From Salvelinus alpinus (Eukaryota > Chordata > Actinopteri > Salmoniformes > Salmonidae), in the NCBI RefSeq assembly GCF_045679555.1, contig NC_092099.1, positions 11,330,076 to 11,394,075 of the forward strand: a DNA stretch of 64,000 nt. Reading direction: 5' to 3'. The position numbers were made by a program, and so were the translations under genes. This document shows positions 47,154-59,926 of this stretch, one piece after another. Below the pieces are notes generated by a model. That model was not told the origin of the DNA, ran no database searches, and saw only the letters and a list, made by a program, of their open reading frames with translations. How positions within the stretch are numbered: the stretch's first letter is position 1; each line of letters opens with the position of its first letter.

Positions 47154-47588
47154 ACAGTACCAGTCAAACGTTTGGACACACCTACTAATACTAAAGGATT
47201 TTTCTTTATTTTACTATTTTTTACATTGTTAAACAAATATAGATTTTAGATTCTTCAAAGTAACCACCCTTTGCCTTTATGACAGCTTTGCACAATCTTG
47301 GCATTCTCTCAACCAGCTTCATGAGGAATGATTTTCCAACAGTATTGAAGGAGTTCCCACATATGCTGAGCATTTGTTGGCTGCTTTTCCTTCACTGTGT
47401 GGTCCAACTCATCCCAAACCATCTCAAATGGGTTGAGGTCGGGTGATTGCGGAGGCCAGGTCATCTGATGCAACATTCCATCACTCTCCTTCTTGGTCAA
47501 ATAGCCCTTACACAGCCTGGAGGTGTGTTGGGTCATTGTCCTGTTGGGAAAAAAAAGATAACCCCACTAAGAGCAAACCAAATGGGAT
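47154..47588 (-). mobile_element. Tc1-like transposon, family F, left piece (transposase C-terminus)
   Basis: The outer end is AGTACCAGTCAAACGTTTGG. The minus strand reads QMTWPPQSPDLNPFEMVWDE, containing the last catalytic Glu, then LLQYCWKIIPHEA. It continues at 50186 after a LINE insertion that removed the middle of the transposase. Confidence 0.8.
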
Positions 47589-50185
47589 CAAATCAGATCA
47601 AAGTCTATTTGTCACATACATATGGTTAGCAGATGTTAATGCGAGTGTAACGAAATGCTTGTGCTTCTAGTTCCGACAGTGCAGTAATATCTAACAAGTA
47701 ATCCAACAATTCCCCAACAACTACCTAATACACACACATCTAAAGGGGTGAATGAGAACATGTCCAGGTAAGTATATGGATGAGCGATGGCCGAGCGGCA
47801 TAGGCAAGGTGCAATAGATGGTATAAAATATAGTATATACATGTGATATGAGTAATGTAAGATATGTAAACATGATTAAAGTGGCATTATTTAGAGTGCA
47901 TTGTATAAAGTGACTAGTGATCCATTTATTAAAGTGGCCAGTGATTGGGTCTCAATGTAGGCAGCAGCCTCTCTGAGTTAGTGATTACTATTTAGCAGTC
48001 TGATCGCCTTGAGATAGAAGCTGTTTTTCAGTCTCTCTTGTACTGACCTCGCCTTCTGGATGGTAGCGGTGTGAACAGGCAGTGGCTCGGGTGGTTGATG
48101 TCCTTGATGATCTTTTTGGCCTTCCTGTGACATCTGGTGCTGTAGGTGTCATGGAGGGCAGGTAGTTTGCCCCCAGTGATGCGTTGTGCAGACCGCACCA
48201 CCCTCTGGAGAGCCTTGTGGTTGAGGGCAGTGCAGTTGTCGTACCAGGCTGTGATACAGCCCGACAGGATGCTCTCGATTGCGCATCTGTAAAAGTTTTT
48301 CAGGGTTTTGGGTGACAAGCCAAATTTCTTCAGCCTCCTGACTTTGAAGAGTCCTGACTTCTTCACCACACTGTCTGTGTGAGTGGACCATTTTAGTTTG
48401 TCTGTGATGTGTACGCCGAGGAACTTAAAACTTTTCACCTTCTCCACTGCTGTCCCTTCGATGTGGATAGGGGGGTGCTCCCTCTGCTGTTTCCTGAAGT
48501 CCACGATCATCTCCTTTGTTTTGTTGACGTTGAGTGAGAGGTTGTTTTCCTGACACCACACTCTGAGTGCCCTCACCTCCTCCTGTAGGCTGTCTCGTCG
48601 TTGTTGGTAATCAAGCCCACTACTGTTGAGTTGGAGGTGTGCATGGCCACGTAGTCGTGGGTGAACAAGGAGTACAAGAGGGGGCTGAGCACGCACCCTT
48701 GTGGGGCCCCAGTATTGAGGGTCAGCGAAGTGGAGATGTTGTTTCCTACCTTCACCACCTGGGGGCGGCCCGTCAGAAAGTCCAGGACCCAATTGTACAG
48801 GGCGGGGTTGAGACCCAGGGCCTCCAGCTTGATGATGAGCTTGTAGGGTACTACGGTGTTGAATGCTGAGCTGTAGTCAATGAACAGCATTCTTACATAA
48901 CTAATTATTTTGTCCAGATGGGATAGGGCAGTGTGCAGTGTGATGGCGATTGTGTCGTCTGTGGACCTGTTGGGGCAGTATGCAAACTGAAGTGGGTCTA
49001 GGGTGACCGGTAAGGTGGAGGTGATATGATCCTTGACTAGTCTCTCAAAGCACTTCATGATGACAGTGACAGTGAGTGCTACGGGCGGTAGTCATTTAGT
49101 TCAGTTATCTTTGCCTTTTTGGGTACAGGAACAATGGCAGCCATCTTGAAGCATGTGGGGACAACAGACTGGGATAGGGAGTGATTGAATATGTCCTTAA
49201 ACACACCAGCCAGCTGGCCTGCACATGCTTTGAGGATATGGCTAGGGATGCTGTCTGGGCCAGCAGCCTTGGGAGGGTTGACACGTTTAACTGTTTTACA
49301 TCAGCCACGGAGAAGGAGAGGGGGGGAGGGGCGCAGTCCTTGTTAGCGGGCCGCGACCGTGGCACTGTATTATCCTCAAATCGGGCAAAGAAGGTTTTTA
49401 GTTTGTCTGGAAACGTGACATTGGTGTCCGTGACGTGACTGGATTTATTTTTGTAGTCCATGATTTCCTGTAGACCCTGCCACATACGTCTCATGTCTGA
49501 GCCATTGAATTGCGACTCCACCATGACCCTGTACTGGCATTTTGCTTGTTTGATTGTCTTGTGGAGGGAATAGCTACACTGTTTATATTCAGACATATTC
49601 CCAGACCTCTTTCTATGGTTAAATGCGGTGATCCCGCTTTCAGTTTTGCGTGAATGCCGCCATCCATCCACAGTTTCGGGTTAGGGTAGGTTTTAATAGT
49701 CACAGTGGGTACAACATCTCCAATGCACTTCTTTATAAACGCACTCACAGAGTCAGCGTATAGGTTGATGTTGTTCTCTGAGGCTGACCGGAACATATTC
49801 CAGTCCGCGTGATCAAAACAATCTTGAAGCGTGGCTTCCGATTGGTCGGACCAGCGATGAATGGTTCTCGTCACTGGTACATCATGTTTGAGTTTCTGCC
49901 TATGAGAGGGGAGGAGGAAGATTGCGTCGTGGTCAGATTTGCCGAAGGGAGGGCGGGGGAAGGCTTTGTATACATTGCGGAAGTTAGAGTAGCAGTGGTC
50001 GAGGGTATTGAGCATGCACGTAGAGCAATCAATATGCTGGAAGAATTTAGGTAGACTTGTTCTCAAATTCAGCCTGGTGGCTGAACGATTCCGACAGCAT
50101 ATCCCAAGAGAGCCATGTTTCCGTGAAACAGAGAATGTTACAATCTCTGATGTCTCTCTGGAAGGCAACCCTTGCTCAAATTTCA
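47589..50185 (-). mobile_element. LINE E inserted in Tc1 family F
   Basis: On the minus strand, in order: the endonuclease tail (50213-49491 region: LDHCYSNFRNVYKAFPRPPF, GKSDHDAIFLLP), the RT thumb/finger region (49671-49105), the RT core at 49058-48573 ([44 protein letters not shown]), and the C-terminal part 48792-48028 (NNLSLNVNKTKEMIVDFRK, FKFLGVHITDKLKW). The core YADD region is lost at a frame break near 48600. There are several frameshifts, so it is dead. The clade is within the Rex/L2-like group and not resolved. Confidence 0.82.
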
Positions 50186-50441
50186 AGTCTGTTACTTGAA
50201 CTCTGTGACTCATTTATTTGGGCTGCAATTTCTGAGGCTGGTAACTCTAATGAACTTATCCTCTGCAGCAGAGGTAACTCTGGGTCTTCCTTTCCTGTAG
50301 CGGTCCTCATGAGCGCCAGTTTCATCATAGCGCTTGATGGTTTTTGCGCCTGCACTTGAAGAAACTTTCAAAGTTATAGAAATTTTCCAGATTGACTGAC
50401 CTGTCTAAAAGTAATGATAGACTGTAATGTATCTTTGCTTA
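50186..50441 (-). mobile_element. Tc1 family F, middle piece (transposase N-terminus)
   Basis: GTTACTTGAACTCTGTGACT and AATTTCTGAGGCTGGTAACT are the minus-strand transposase N-terminal region of family F. A solo LTR interrupts it at 50442. Confidence 0.75.
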
Positions 50442-50797
50442 TGTAAGGGGTGTGTACTGGCGACAGAGAAGTCTGGCGCAGGAGAGCAAAAACTGTATTT
50501 CCAAAGTTTAATAATAAAAAACACCGGAAAACAGAACAATCAATAAATGGGTACAAAACCCATCACACACCAGACATAACGTGCACAAGCACTTACAATA
50601 AACAATTTCGGACAAGGACATGGGGGGAACAGAAGGTTAAAAACACAACATGTAATGATGGAATTGAAACCAGGTGTGTGGGAAGACAAGACAAAACAAA
50701 TGGAAAATGAAAAGTGGATCAATGATGGCTAGAAGACCGGAGACGCCGAACGCTGCCCGAACAAGGGGAGGAACCAACTTCGGCGGAAGTCTTGACA
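50442..50797. mobile_element. Solo LTR, family 2, with perfect target duplication
   Basis: TGTAAGG...TTGACA is flanked by GCTTA at 50437-50441 and 50798-50802. It shares GGCGCAGGAGAGCA-type sequence near the start and CTTCGGCGGAAGTC at the end with the LTR at 17830-18258. No internal sequence is present, as expected after recombination between two LTRs. Confidence 0.82.
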
Positions 50798-50802
50798 GCT
50801 TA

Positions 50803-51047
50803 TTTGAGCAGTTATTGCCATAATATGGACTTGGTCTTTTATCAAATAAGGCTATCTTCTGTATACAACCCCTACCTTGTCACAACACAACTGATTTTCT
50901 TTCCAGGTGACTACCTCTTGAAGCTGGTTGAGAGAATGCCAAGAGTGTGCAAAGATGTCCTCAAGGCAAAGGGTGGCTACTTTGAAGAATCTAAATAAAG
51001 AAAAATCCTGGAATGAGTAGGTGTATCCAAACTTTTGACTGGTACCG
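50803..51047 (-). mobile_element. Tc1 family F, right end
   Basis: The outer end AAACTTTTGACTGGTAC is the inverse of the left end at 47154. The inner part (AAGCTGGTTGAGAGAATGCC) repeats, inverted, the left arm at 47265-47330, showing the long inverted repeats of this family. Confidence 0.78.
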
Positions 51048-51649
51048 TCTATTACAAAATATTGTAGGTTTTAAGCATAGCTTTAAACAGTTTTGATCGG
51101 TATACATATCTTGCTTGTTCTCCTCTTTTAATCTTTTGAAAGTGAATGTCATTGTTATAGGGACATTTCCTTTAAGTGTTCTATAGTGTGAGAACAAGAA
51201 TAGAGAGAAACTGAGATCATGCCTTGCCCTCTGTTGGTCTGGCAATGTGCAGACAGAGGGAAAGGAGACAGGGTATTTCAAATGTGTCTGGTGTTTCGAG
51301 CACTGCCTGCCTGACATCAATAGAGGAAAGGGTCCCTGGTGGCTCTATTGATATGCAGGTCACACACACATACAATGCCGTGTTCTTATCAGCCTCCTCA
51401 TAATATGCAACCATGCAGGAGGCATTCTCCATCTATGACTTCAAATTGGCTCCACAGACAACGAGTGAATAGTTGTTTCTCTGGATCTCAAACCACTTGC
51501 ATGACAGCACTGCATGTCTAGATGTAGGTTTAGGTTACGTACGAGCTTATGTGAAGTAATTCTTTACCAGATACAAGCAATCTGAAATGGAAGGCATGTA
51601 GACCCATACCATCAATATAATGTAGTTACTCCACAATAATAACCTAAAT
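51048..51649. other. Intergenic, no gene seen
   Basis: No recognisable gene or element. Confidence 0.45.
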
Positions 51650-52482
51650 GACAGAGTGAAAAGAATGGAGCCTGTACAGAATAAAAATATTCCAAAACAG
51701 GCATCCTGTTTGCAACAAGACACTAAAGTAATACTGCAAAATAATGTGGCAAAGCAATTAACTTTTTGTCCTGAATACAAAGTGATATGTTTGGGGCAAA
51801 TCCTATATAACACATTACTGAGTACCAAACATAATAGTGGCTGTATCATGTTATAGGTATGCTTGTAATCGTTAAGGACTGGGGAGTTTTTCGGCATAAA
51901 AAAGAAATAGAATGAATCTAAGCACAAGCAAAATCCTAGAGGAAAATCTGGTTCAGTCTGCTTTCTACCAGACACTGGGAGATTCAGCTTTCAGCAGGAC
52001 AATAACCTAAAACACAAGGCCAAATCTAGACAGGAGTTGATTACCATGAAGACAGTGAATTTTCCTTACTGGCCGTGTTACAGTTTTGACTTAAATCTGC
52101 TTGAAAATCTATAGCAAGACCTGAAAATGGTTGTCTAGCAATGATCAACAACCAATTTGACAGAGCTTGAAGGATTTTGAAAAGAATAATGGGCAAATGT
52201 TATGCAATCCAGGTGAGGAAAGCTCTTAGAGACTTGCCCAGAGAGACTCACAACTGCCAAATATGATTCTAACATGTATTAACTCAGAGGGTTGAATACT
52301 TATCTAATCAAGACATACAGTATTAGTGGGTTTTTTTCGTAATTTTTTTAACATTACAGAGTATTTTGTGTTGTTTTTTGACAAAAAAAATGACAATTGA
52401 ATCCATCATAATCCTAATTTGTAACAAAACAAAATGTGGAAAAATCAAGGGGTGTGAATGCTTTCTGAAGGCACTGTAAATG
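51650..52482 (+). mobile_element. Tc1-like transposon, family C, 5'-truncated relic
   Basis: Parallel to 15890-16240, then extends further: TTTCAGCAGGACAATAACCT (FQQDN box) and a right end at GGTGTGAATGCTTTCTGAAG. The copy at 15157 keeps the other end, so together the two show the whole element. Confidence 0.72.
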
Positions 52483-54478
52483 TGTCCAATGACCTGATCC
52501 ACAGCAATGAAGGTGAAAACATATTTTGAAATAGCCCTACTTCATTTTTGTCTAGATTTAAAGTAACACAAAACGTTTCTCCCTCAAAACAGAATAGCAC
52601 ATGGAACAGTGGGTCATGTTTTTAAATGTAGATCATTTAAATGTTATAGAAATGTAATGGAAACAGTATGACGCCGCGCCCCTGTGTGGCTTAAAATAAT
52701 GTAGGCCTAATTATACGGCACCATAAGATCATCAACCAAGCTGAGAGTGAAAGATGTGTTGCGCCCTTGGAAAAATCATCTGCAAATTCTAATGAGGATA
52801 ATGATGGTCTTATGCACATTTTCATACATTCTGTGATAATTCTGCAAAAATAAAATGCATGTAAAATAACATGCTAAATTCACAAAATGTCACAAATCTA
52901 GGCTACAATAGGCCTAATAGCATGCATGCCTAAACCTTAACAAATGACAATCAACCACTGTACAAATGACACTCGATTTATTCAATAACATGTTCATTTT
53001 ATAGGCTACAGTAGGCTAACACCAAGAGCACGAATAAGATGTAATGGAATAGGTACATTTGAAGAGTTTAATTCAAAATGTTATATAGACCTACCCATTT
53101 TCAGAAATGTTGGTAAATTAGCTTTTATTGTTTAAACAAATTATTAAAGAGGTTAGTGGGTTTTTTCACTATCTAATCATGGCATGGGGTTGTTCGATGA
53201 CAGATATGTATTTGTTTAAAATCTATCACTTGATGGTTTCATTTCATAGAGACAAATAATTACGTGTTTTTCAAAATGCTACATATGCGCCACACTCTCA
53301 GAGAAATAGGTAGTACTGCTATGTTTTACAGAGTCAAATGTAACAAGTAACAAAAAAATATATAAATAAATGTACAAATGATACATTTAGAACACAATAT
53401 ACATATTTTTTAAATCAACTTTTTTTCATACAGTAATATGAGATCTGTATGTAAAACAATTAGCCTACATTTTATATTTTACAGGATATGAACAATGGAT
53501 GTATAACATTTAGCAAAAAAAGTATAATAATCATAGACAAGAAAATCTGAGAACAGTAATATTTTACACATAAATTAACGTACCCATAAGCAATCATTTC
53601 TGATGAAAAACACAAATGTGAAAAATTGGTGGATATAGCTTTTTGGAAAAATGTGCCTACAATTTCAAAGATAATTTCCAAGAGGTTTTAAGTGTTAATC
53701 TAACAATCTATGTATTTATTTCCGTGCATAAAAATGTCGAATCTGTGTGTCAAATGTGAAAATAGGCTATACGGGAAACGTATGAAAACGAAAAGGCAAA
53801 CCCTTTTGTTGTCGTAACTAATAGACACCTGCACTGCATTGTAAACTGCCTGTGTAGGCTACATCTACATAACGAAGGCTATTTAAATTGACGATATATC
53901 TTTATCTCCATAATGTTTTTAGAGTCGCAGTAATATCTCTACTTTGAAAAGTACACTGCAAGCTTATTTGAGATCAAATCAGTATTTATATGCCCAATTA
54001 ATATCCACCTGGTGGCGCTAGAAGCCAGACAATCTCTTGCAGACACCAGGGATGCGTTCAGCAAGACGCAACGTTTTGCAATGTCCAGGTAGCGAAAACA
54101 TGCGTCTCTGACATGTAGAATAAGGAAATTACGTCGGGTCTATTTGTAGTATTTCTATCTGCAACGTTCGAGAACGTTTTCGTAATGTCTTATCAACAAG
54201 AGAAAAATAGGCAAGAAAATGGTTCTTAATCTAGATTTTGTTTGATATAGGCTTCATATCTAAAAAATAAAAAAATTAAAAGCATGTGATTAAATGTTAA
54301 ACTTTCCATAAATGTTTCATGATTTTCCCATAGGCCCATTAATGTAGGATTTTTCATAATTCATAATTCAGGGAAATTCATAATTCAGAGGCCTAGTTTT
54401 AAAAGGCGCGCCTTCAGCTACCATTGTGAATTATGATTAGGCCTTTTTAAACAACATTATTGGTAGAGTTAATAGGAG
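52483..54478. other. AT-rich region downstream of fev
   Basis: Contains the fev 3' UTR; its polyadenylation site is not obvious. No other gene or known transposon is seen, in contrast to the repeat-dense DNA to its left. Confidence 0.5.
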
Positions 54479-56115
54479 TCAATTGTAGTGGTTATTGATA
54501 TTATTCAGGTTGTTGATGTTGTTGACGCAGCTGATGTGCGAGGCAGACACAGAACCAAACGGACCCGGGGGTTGGAGGTTGTGACTGTGGTAGAGAGTCG
54601 GTGGCGACCCCGGCCAATAAGAGAATCCAGACGAACCGACGCCTGGACCAACCAGGTTTAGCTTTGAAATCCCTGAAAAGGGAATGGGGGCAAAATTACT
54701 CTGGAATTTATAAAGAGCTTGCTCTGTTGATGAGGGTTGACAAACCTGAGCCAACCCGTGAAAGTCGAACTTGTAAGCATATCGCTTCCCATGGACCTTT
54801 GTCATTATGTTTTTGTCATAGTAGTAGCGCAATGCGCGGCTGAGTTTGTCGTAGTTCATGTTGGGCTTGCTTTTGCGCTCGCCCCATCGCCGTGCCACCT
54901 CATCTGGTTCAATTAGCTTGAATTCTCCATTCGTCCCTTCCCAGGCGATGCAGGACATGTTGGCGCTGTCTGACAGGAGCTCGAGGAGAAACTGCCATAG
55001 CTGAATCTGTCCACTGCCTATTCAAAATAACACATAATAGTACACATTTGTGACGGTGACAATACAGCAAAATAAGCATTCATCCTTTGATAGGCTATTT
55101 AAAAAATGTATTTAACTTGATTTCCAAAATAAGTGGCCAATTACGCATCAAATAAACATGTCGATAACCAATCAGTAGTTGGGACAACAATTTGGTTAAA
55201 TTTCCTCAATGTCTATGTCTTACAATTATAAAAGCACGAAAGAAAAATATTTGTCCAAAAAATTGTGCCTAATTCACAAAAAACCCAATGACGTATTTAT
55301 TGTCCACTCTTGTAGAACCCTTTTTTAATCGGGTTATCATTTTCTTTCATGTGATTAATTATCTCTAATCAAATCGATGGCAGTGCTTCTATGGACGGTA
55401 GATTATTACAATTATTAAAAGGTAAAGCTTATATTAATTCATAAAAATGCTCTGAATGCCTATAATGCTGGGTTGGGATGCATATAATAAATACAAATTA
55501 AACAATTTCTTACCTTTTTGCACTCCTGTGTTTATGGGACTCCAGGATGCACCTTTGCTTTCTTTCAACAGATTTTCTGTTGGATCTGCAATAGTCCGGT
55601 CATTAACACAAATAAATATGTTATTAAACCAATATTATTAGAAAATATAGCATATATTAATGTAAAATAAGTATTGATTGCAAAATTATGTTAAAATACA
55701 ATAAAACATTAGAAAATTCTGTAAACTAAATCCTTGTTCCACGTTGAAATAGCTATCTTCAGATTGAAAATATTATAAAAAGCCTTTAAACGCTATGGTT
55801 TCATTTTATAATCTAGTCTCTAACTAATGCTCGGTTTTCTAATATTTGTGGTTTCTTCCTCCAAGCTTTACGGCTGAAGCCAGGAAACGCGTTCAGGAAA
55901 GAGGATATCCGATTTCCGACAAAAGAGGAGACGGGTTACAGATTGAAAAGGCAGAGCAATCGCTAGCTAGAAGCAGAATCACTACCCAAGGAATAAAGAC
56001 GATTTCCCTCATCTGAATAGCCCATAAAGAAATAATATATCAAATGTCACGTACAAAAGCACGAACCTGAGAGATACATGTTAAACATAAGGTTTCCTCC
56101 GCAGTTCTGTCTCAT
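54479..56115 (-). CDS. fev: FEV / Pet-1 ETS-domain transcription factor, three coding exons
   Basis: FEV (Pet-1) is a nuclear ETS factor that specifies serotonergic neurons by binding GGAA sites. Coding exons on the minus strand are 56115-56067 (starts MRQNCGGN), 55585-55514 and 55017-54479. Both introns have GT-AG ends and the junctions keep frame (phase 1 at both). The joined product is 219 residues; human FEV is 238. Exon 2 ends in GVQK and exon 3 opens [15 protein letters not shown], the start of the ETS domain, as in human FEV. The domain continues through [37 protein letters not shown] in overlapping pieces, and [10 protein letters not shown], so the helix-3 arginines that contact DNA are present. 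The tail keeps ISKLNL and GFSYWPG but has an Asn-rich end ([14 protein letters not shown]) and lacks the alanine-rich tract of mammals. All three exons are undamaged, so the gene looks functional. It lies between cdk5r2 and cryba2, as in other vertebrates. Confidence 0.93.
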
Positions 56116-58721
56116 TGTAGCTGTTGTTCAAGAAAGGGTTGGATTTCATTCGGGCAAAGATTTTTATTAAACTTTATCTCCTAACTGTGATCTGGAATAA
56201 ATGTGGGACAGATTGAAGTTTCCAGGCAACTGTCACAAACCCCATCTCTGAGACAATATTCAGACAGCAATTTCCTCTGGTGCATTGCTTTAATTAAAAG
56301 AGCAATTTGCCTCTGTCATCTCTCCCCGGTCTCCACAATAAAAAGATCCGAGAGAAATTCGGTCTTATCAATCCACCATCAGGGTTTAATAAAGTTTCCG
56401 CGTTAAGATCAGAGTTTCTATGGAGAATTGAAGTGTTTGACATGGAAAACCAGTTCAGATCCCCTCTCTTTTCCGCCTCTTTACCTCTTTGCAAACACAG
56501 AGGCCTATTTCATGTATGAAAATAATATTGACCTTAAAAACACGCCTCAATGCACCTGGGAAAACAAGAAAAATGTATCACCGACCTTATGTTTATAGGT
56601 ATAAGGCTATATGCAATCGGAGTGAAATGAGGCTAAATCTAAAACAATATCTTAAATTATGTTTATCGATGTAAAGCCACGAGAGAACAATTGTCTATTA
56701 ATCAAAAGCAATCCTGCGAGGACGAGCGTCCAAGCTACCTCACAAGACCCCATCCATGATCCACAAAAGCCCATTAGCCTAATAATAGCATATCAATAAC
56801 AACAATAGGCCTAAAAATAATAATAACAACAATAGGCCTAATAATAATAATAAAAGGAATCCTAATCATACTCAGAACCATACACATGATCATGATCATA
56901 ATAGGCCTAATAATACAGAGGCTCGGTATAATAATAAGAAATAATAATTATTATTATTAAAATAATAATGCATTCTCTTTATTAAGATTTTCCTTGAAAT
57001 ACAATAACTGTATCCATATAAAAGTGGCCTAGTCCTAGCCTAAGGAATATGAAGAATAATACACTGTGGGTAGATAACATTAATGAGATCAGCTGTGAAA
57101 ATATTCAGTGAGTAAGTGTAATAAAAAGGGAATGACAGCCAAACAGTATTTAAGGCAAACACTTTATTAGCTGTCATATGCCATGGACATGCAAAATGTA
57201 CAGCAAATTGTAGATTTTGTAGACGTTTTATGCTACTTTTACCAACTTAATAGTACCTATTTCTAATCACAACACAGGACAATAATTAAATGCACATAAT
57301 CAACATAACATATTCAATTTCTTGTAAATCAACATGCGTTGATGCAAATGTAATATTTTCACGAAAATGTGTTATGACAGCTAATAGTTGTCCGGGGCAA
57401 AGATAACAGGAGCAAACGATATGAGACCAGAGAGTATGTATGTGACTGCTAAACGAGGCTATTATATGACTCATGAAGTAGGCGATTATATTCCACGTCC
57501 CCACCACGCCTCTCCCTCCACGCGTTCCGCTGCTGCTGCTCTCAGAAGAGTTGTGTCTGGCGTCCCAGACTTGCTTTAGCTGCCTGAGTCTTTAAACAGG
57601 TCGCAGGCAACTTAAAACAAGCCTCGAATGCTAGATAATTTTCGAAAGGTTTGAATGAAATATTTTTGGCCCATTCTGGTGTGTTCCAAGTTATAGTTTC
57701 AGTTTTGATGTCCTTATAGTGTCCTTATAGTTTCAAATAAATATTTGTCAATTCAAACAAACGATAAGCTCTAAAACACTTCAGGTCGAATCATAATTTG
57801 ACACCTGTGCGCATAAATCATATTGTCAGTGGTGGTAGTTATGCACGAATCTCAAATTAGGATTCCACCCTTAAATAACACTTTACATAAAGTCTATTGA
57901 CTGTAAAGCAATCCCACAGAAATACATATATAATTGTATACATCTGATTACAAAATGAGACCATTCCTATGTGCGCACAGTAAATCGATGATGAGAAGCC
58001 AAGACAAGTGCAGTGCCTCCTGCATTTAAAATAATTACCAACTCGTTCACAGGCAAAGAGAGTGCTAGGCTACCTAAAAACTATTTATATCTTCTCTTAC
58101 TCATCGTTGGACTTACCAGTTTTTCGGGATTGAAACACAAGCAACACTGGCCTAACCTATTCCCCCACCATCCGAAACGACTGCCAAGCTCCTCTGCACT
58201 GTGCGGCCGTTTTAATCAGTCGGGATAGAAATGTGTATTTGGGAAAGGTGTGTATAGTTGAACATTTATTAAAAGATCCTGGACTGGGTGTGGGCCTGTG
58301 TCTTTTACCGGTCTGCGGTTCATGAGCAAGTCTCTGGGTGTGTAGGCTGACGCGGAATTGAATGTACTGGACCTGAACTGTCAGACGACACAGCAAACAA
58401 ACATTCAATAAGGATGTGGCAAGTGTGATTTAAAACGTAATCCGGTTCAAGAAAACATGCATATATTATACACAACTTGGCAAAGGTGTGGCAGTCTCAA
58501 CGATAGCCTGACCCTACATAGTGGGGCTATCCCCCAATTTAAATAGTTTATTTGGTCTTAAATGAGTTTGTCATGGCTGCAGTGGTCAGCACCTTGGACA
58601 ACTCACATTGTCTGGCTGCATGTTAGTGCCTCTTGGGCCAGGTTTGGAGAGAAGCCTACTTCATTTCAGATTAAGAGCCTTCTGCCTTCATTCATTCATA
58701 CGATGGTTTTTGAGTGAAACA
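56116..58721. other. fev upstream region
   Basis: Holds the fev promoter and 5' UTR. AT-rich with ATAATAATA-type stretches at about 56760-56960. No TATA box at a defining distance and no coding exon. The near absence of transposons over 52.5-58.7 kb may reflect regulatory constraint. Confidence 0.45.
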
Positions 58722-59622
58722 TACACTACGTTGCCAACAGTATGTGGACTTCTGCTCGTCGAACATCTCATTTCAAAATCATGGGCATTAATATGGAGTT
58801 GGTTCCCCCTTTGCTGCTATAACAGCCTCCACTCTTCTGGGAAGTCTTTCCACTAGAAGTTGGAAAATAGCTGCGGGGACTTGCTCCCATTCAGCCACAA
58901 GAGCATTAGTGAGGTCGGGCACTGATGTTGGGTAATTAGGCCTGGCTCGCAGTCTGCGTTCCAATTCATCCCAAAGGTGTTCGGTGGGGTTGAGGTCAGG
59001 GCTCTGTGCAGGCCAGTCAAGTTCTTCCACACCGATCTAGGCAAACCATTTTTGTATGGACCTTGCTGTGTGCACAGGGGTATTGTGATGCTGAAACAGG
59101 AAAGGGTCTTCCCCAAATTGTTGCCACAAAGTTGGAAGCACAGAATCGTCTAGACTGTTGTTGTATGCTATAGCGTTATGATTTCCCTTTACTGGAACTA
59201 AGGGGCCTAGCCCAAACCATGAAAAACTGCCCCAGACCATTATTCCTCCTTCACCAAACTTTACAGTTGGCACTATGCATTGGGGAAGGTAGCGGTCTTC
59301 TGGAATCTGCCTACCACACAAGCCGTTGTTGCTCCTACATGTTTGCACTTCACATTAACAGCACTTACAGTTAGCCGGGGCAGCTCTAGCAGGGCAGAAA
59401 TTTGACGAACTGACTTGTTGGAAAGGTGGCATCCTTTGACGGTGCCACGTTGAAAGTCACTGAGCGCTTTAGTATGGGCCATTCTACTGCCTGTGTTTGT
59501 CTATGGAGATTGTATGGCTGTGTGCTCGATTTTATACACCTGTCAGCAATGGGTGAGGCTGAAATACCCGAATCCACTCATTTGAAGGGGTGTCTATATA
59601 CTTTTGGGCATGTAGTGTATGT
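58722..59622 (-). mobile_element. Tc1-like transposon, family B, nearly full span
   Basis: Ends ACACTACGTTGCCAACAG (left) and CATGTAGTGT (right). Minus-strand transposase: the start reads MAHTKALSDFQRGTVKGCHL and an HTH segment, then a deletion removes the first catalytic Asp. [11 protein letters not shown] and a long segment follow, then [11 protein letters not shown], in which His replaces the second catalytic Asp, then [13 protein letters not shown] with the Glu and VEAVIAAKGEPTPY. Doubly inactive. Confidence 0.85.
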
Positions 59623-59719
59623 TATTTCAAGGCACAAGCACAGAAACATTTTGTTTATTTCTTTGTTCTTTTTTAAAAACATATTTGAAAGTATTTTCAC
59701 GTTTTATTGATAGCCTACC

Positions 59720-59926
59720 TTTAGGGCAGAGAGGGATATAGCAGAGAAAGTGAGTGTCGTAACTGGGGGTCGATCCATTGCCTCCAGGGGCATGTATGTG
59801 GCATATATTGTCGATTTCATTTGGTTCAATTTTATGGCTCTTTTGATTGTTGTCACGGTAAAAGAAAGGTGATCCTTTGACGCCCCAGTTTAGCCCCCAA
59901 CCCCTCTTTTTCTGTATAGGCTTCAT
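59720..59926 (-). other. Unexplained ORF between cryba2 and fev with a donor-like end
   Basis: The minus strand opens MKPIQKKRGWGLNWGVKGSP, then FFYRDNNQKSHKIEPNEIDN and ICHIHAPGGNGSTPSYDTHF. It reaches CCTAAAG/GTAGGC, a good splice-donor match, near 59720. The product is not recognised. It lies about 430 bp beyond the cryba2 stop and is on the same strand as fev. Chance or a repeat remnant is quite possible. Confidence 0.2.
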
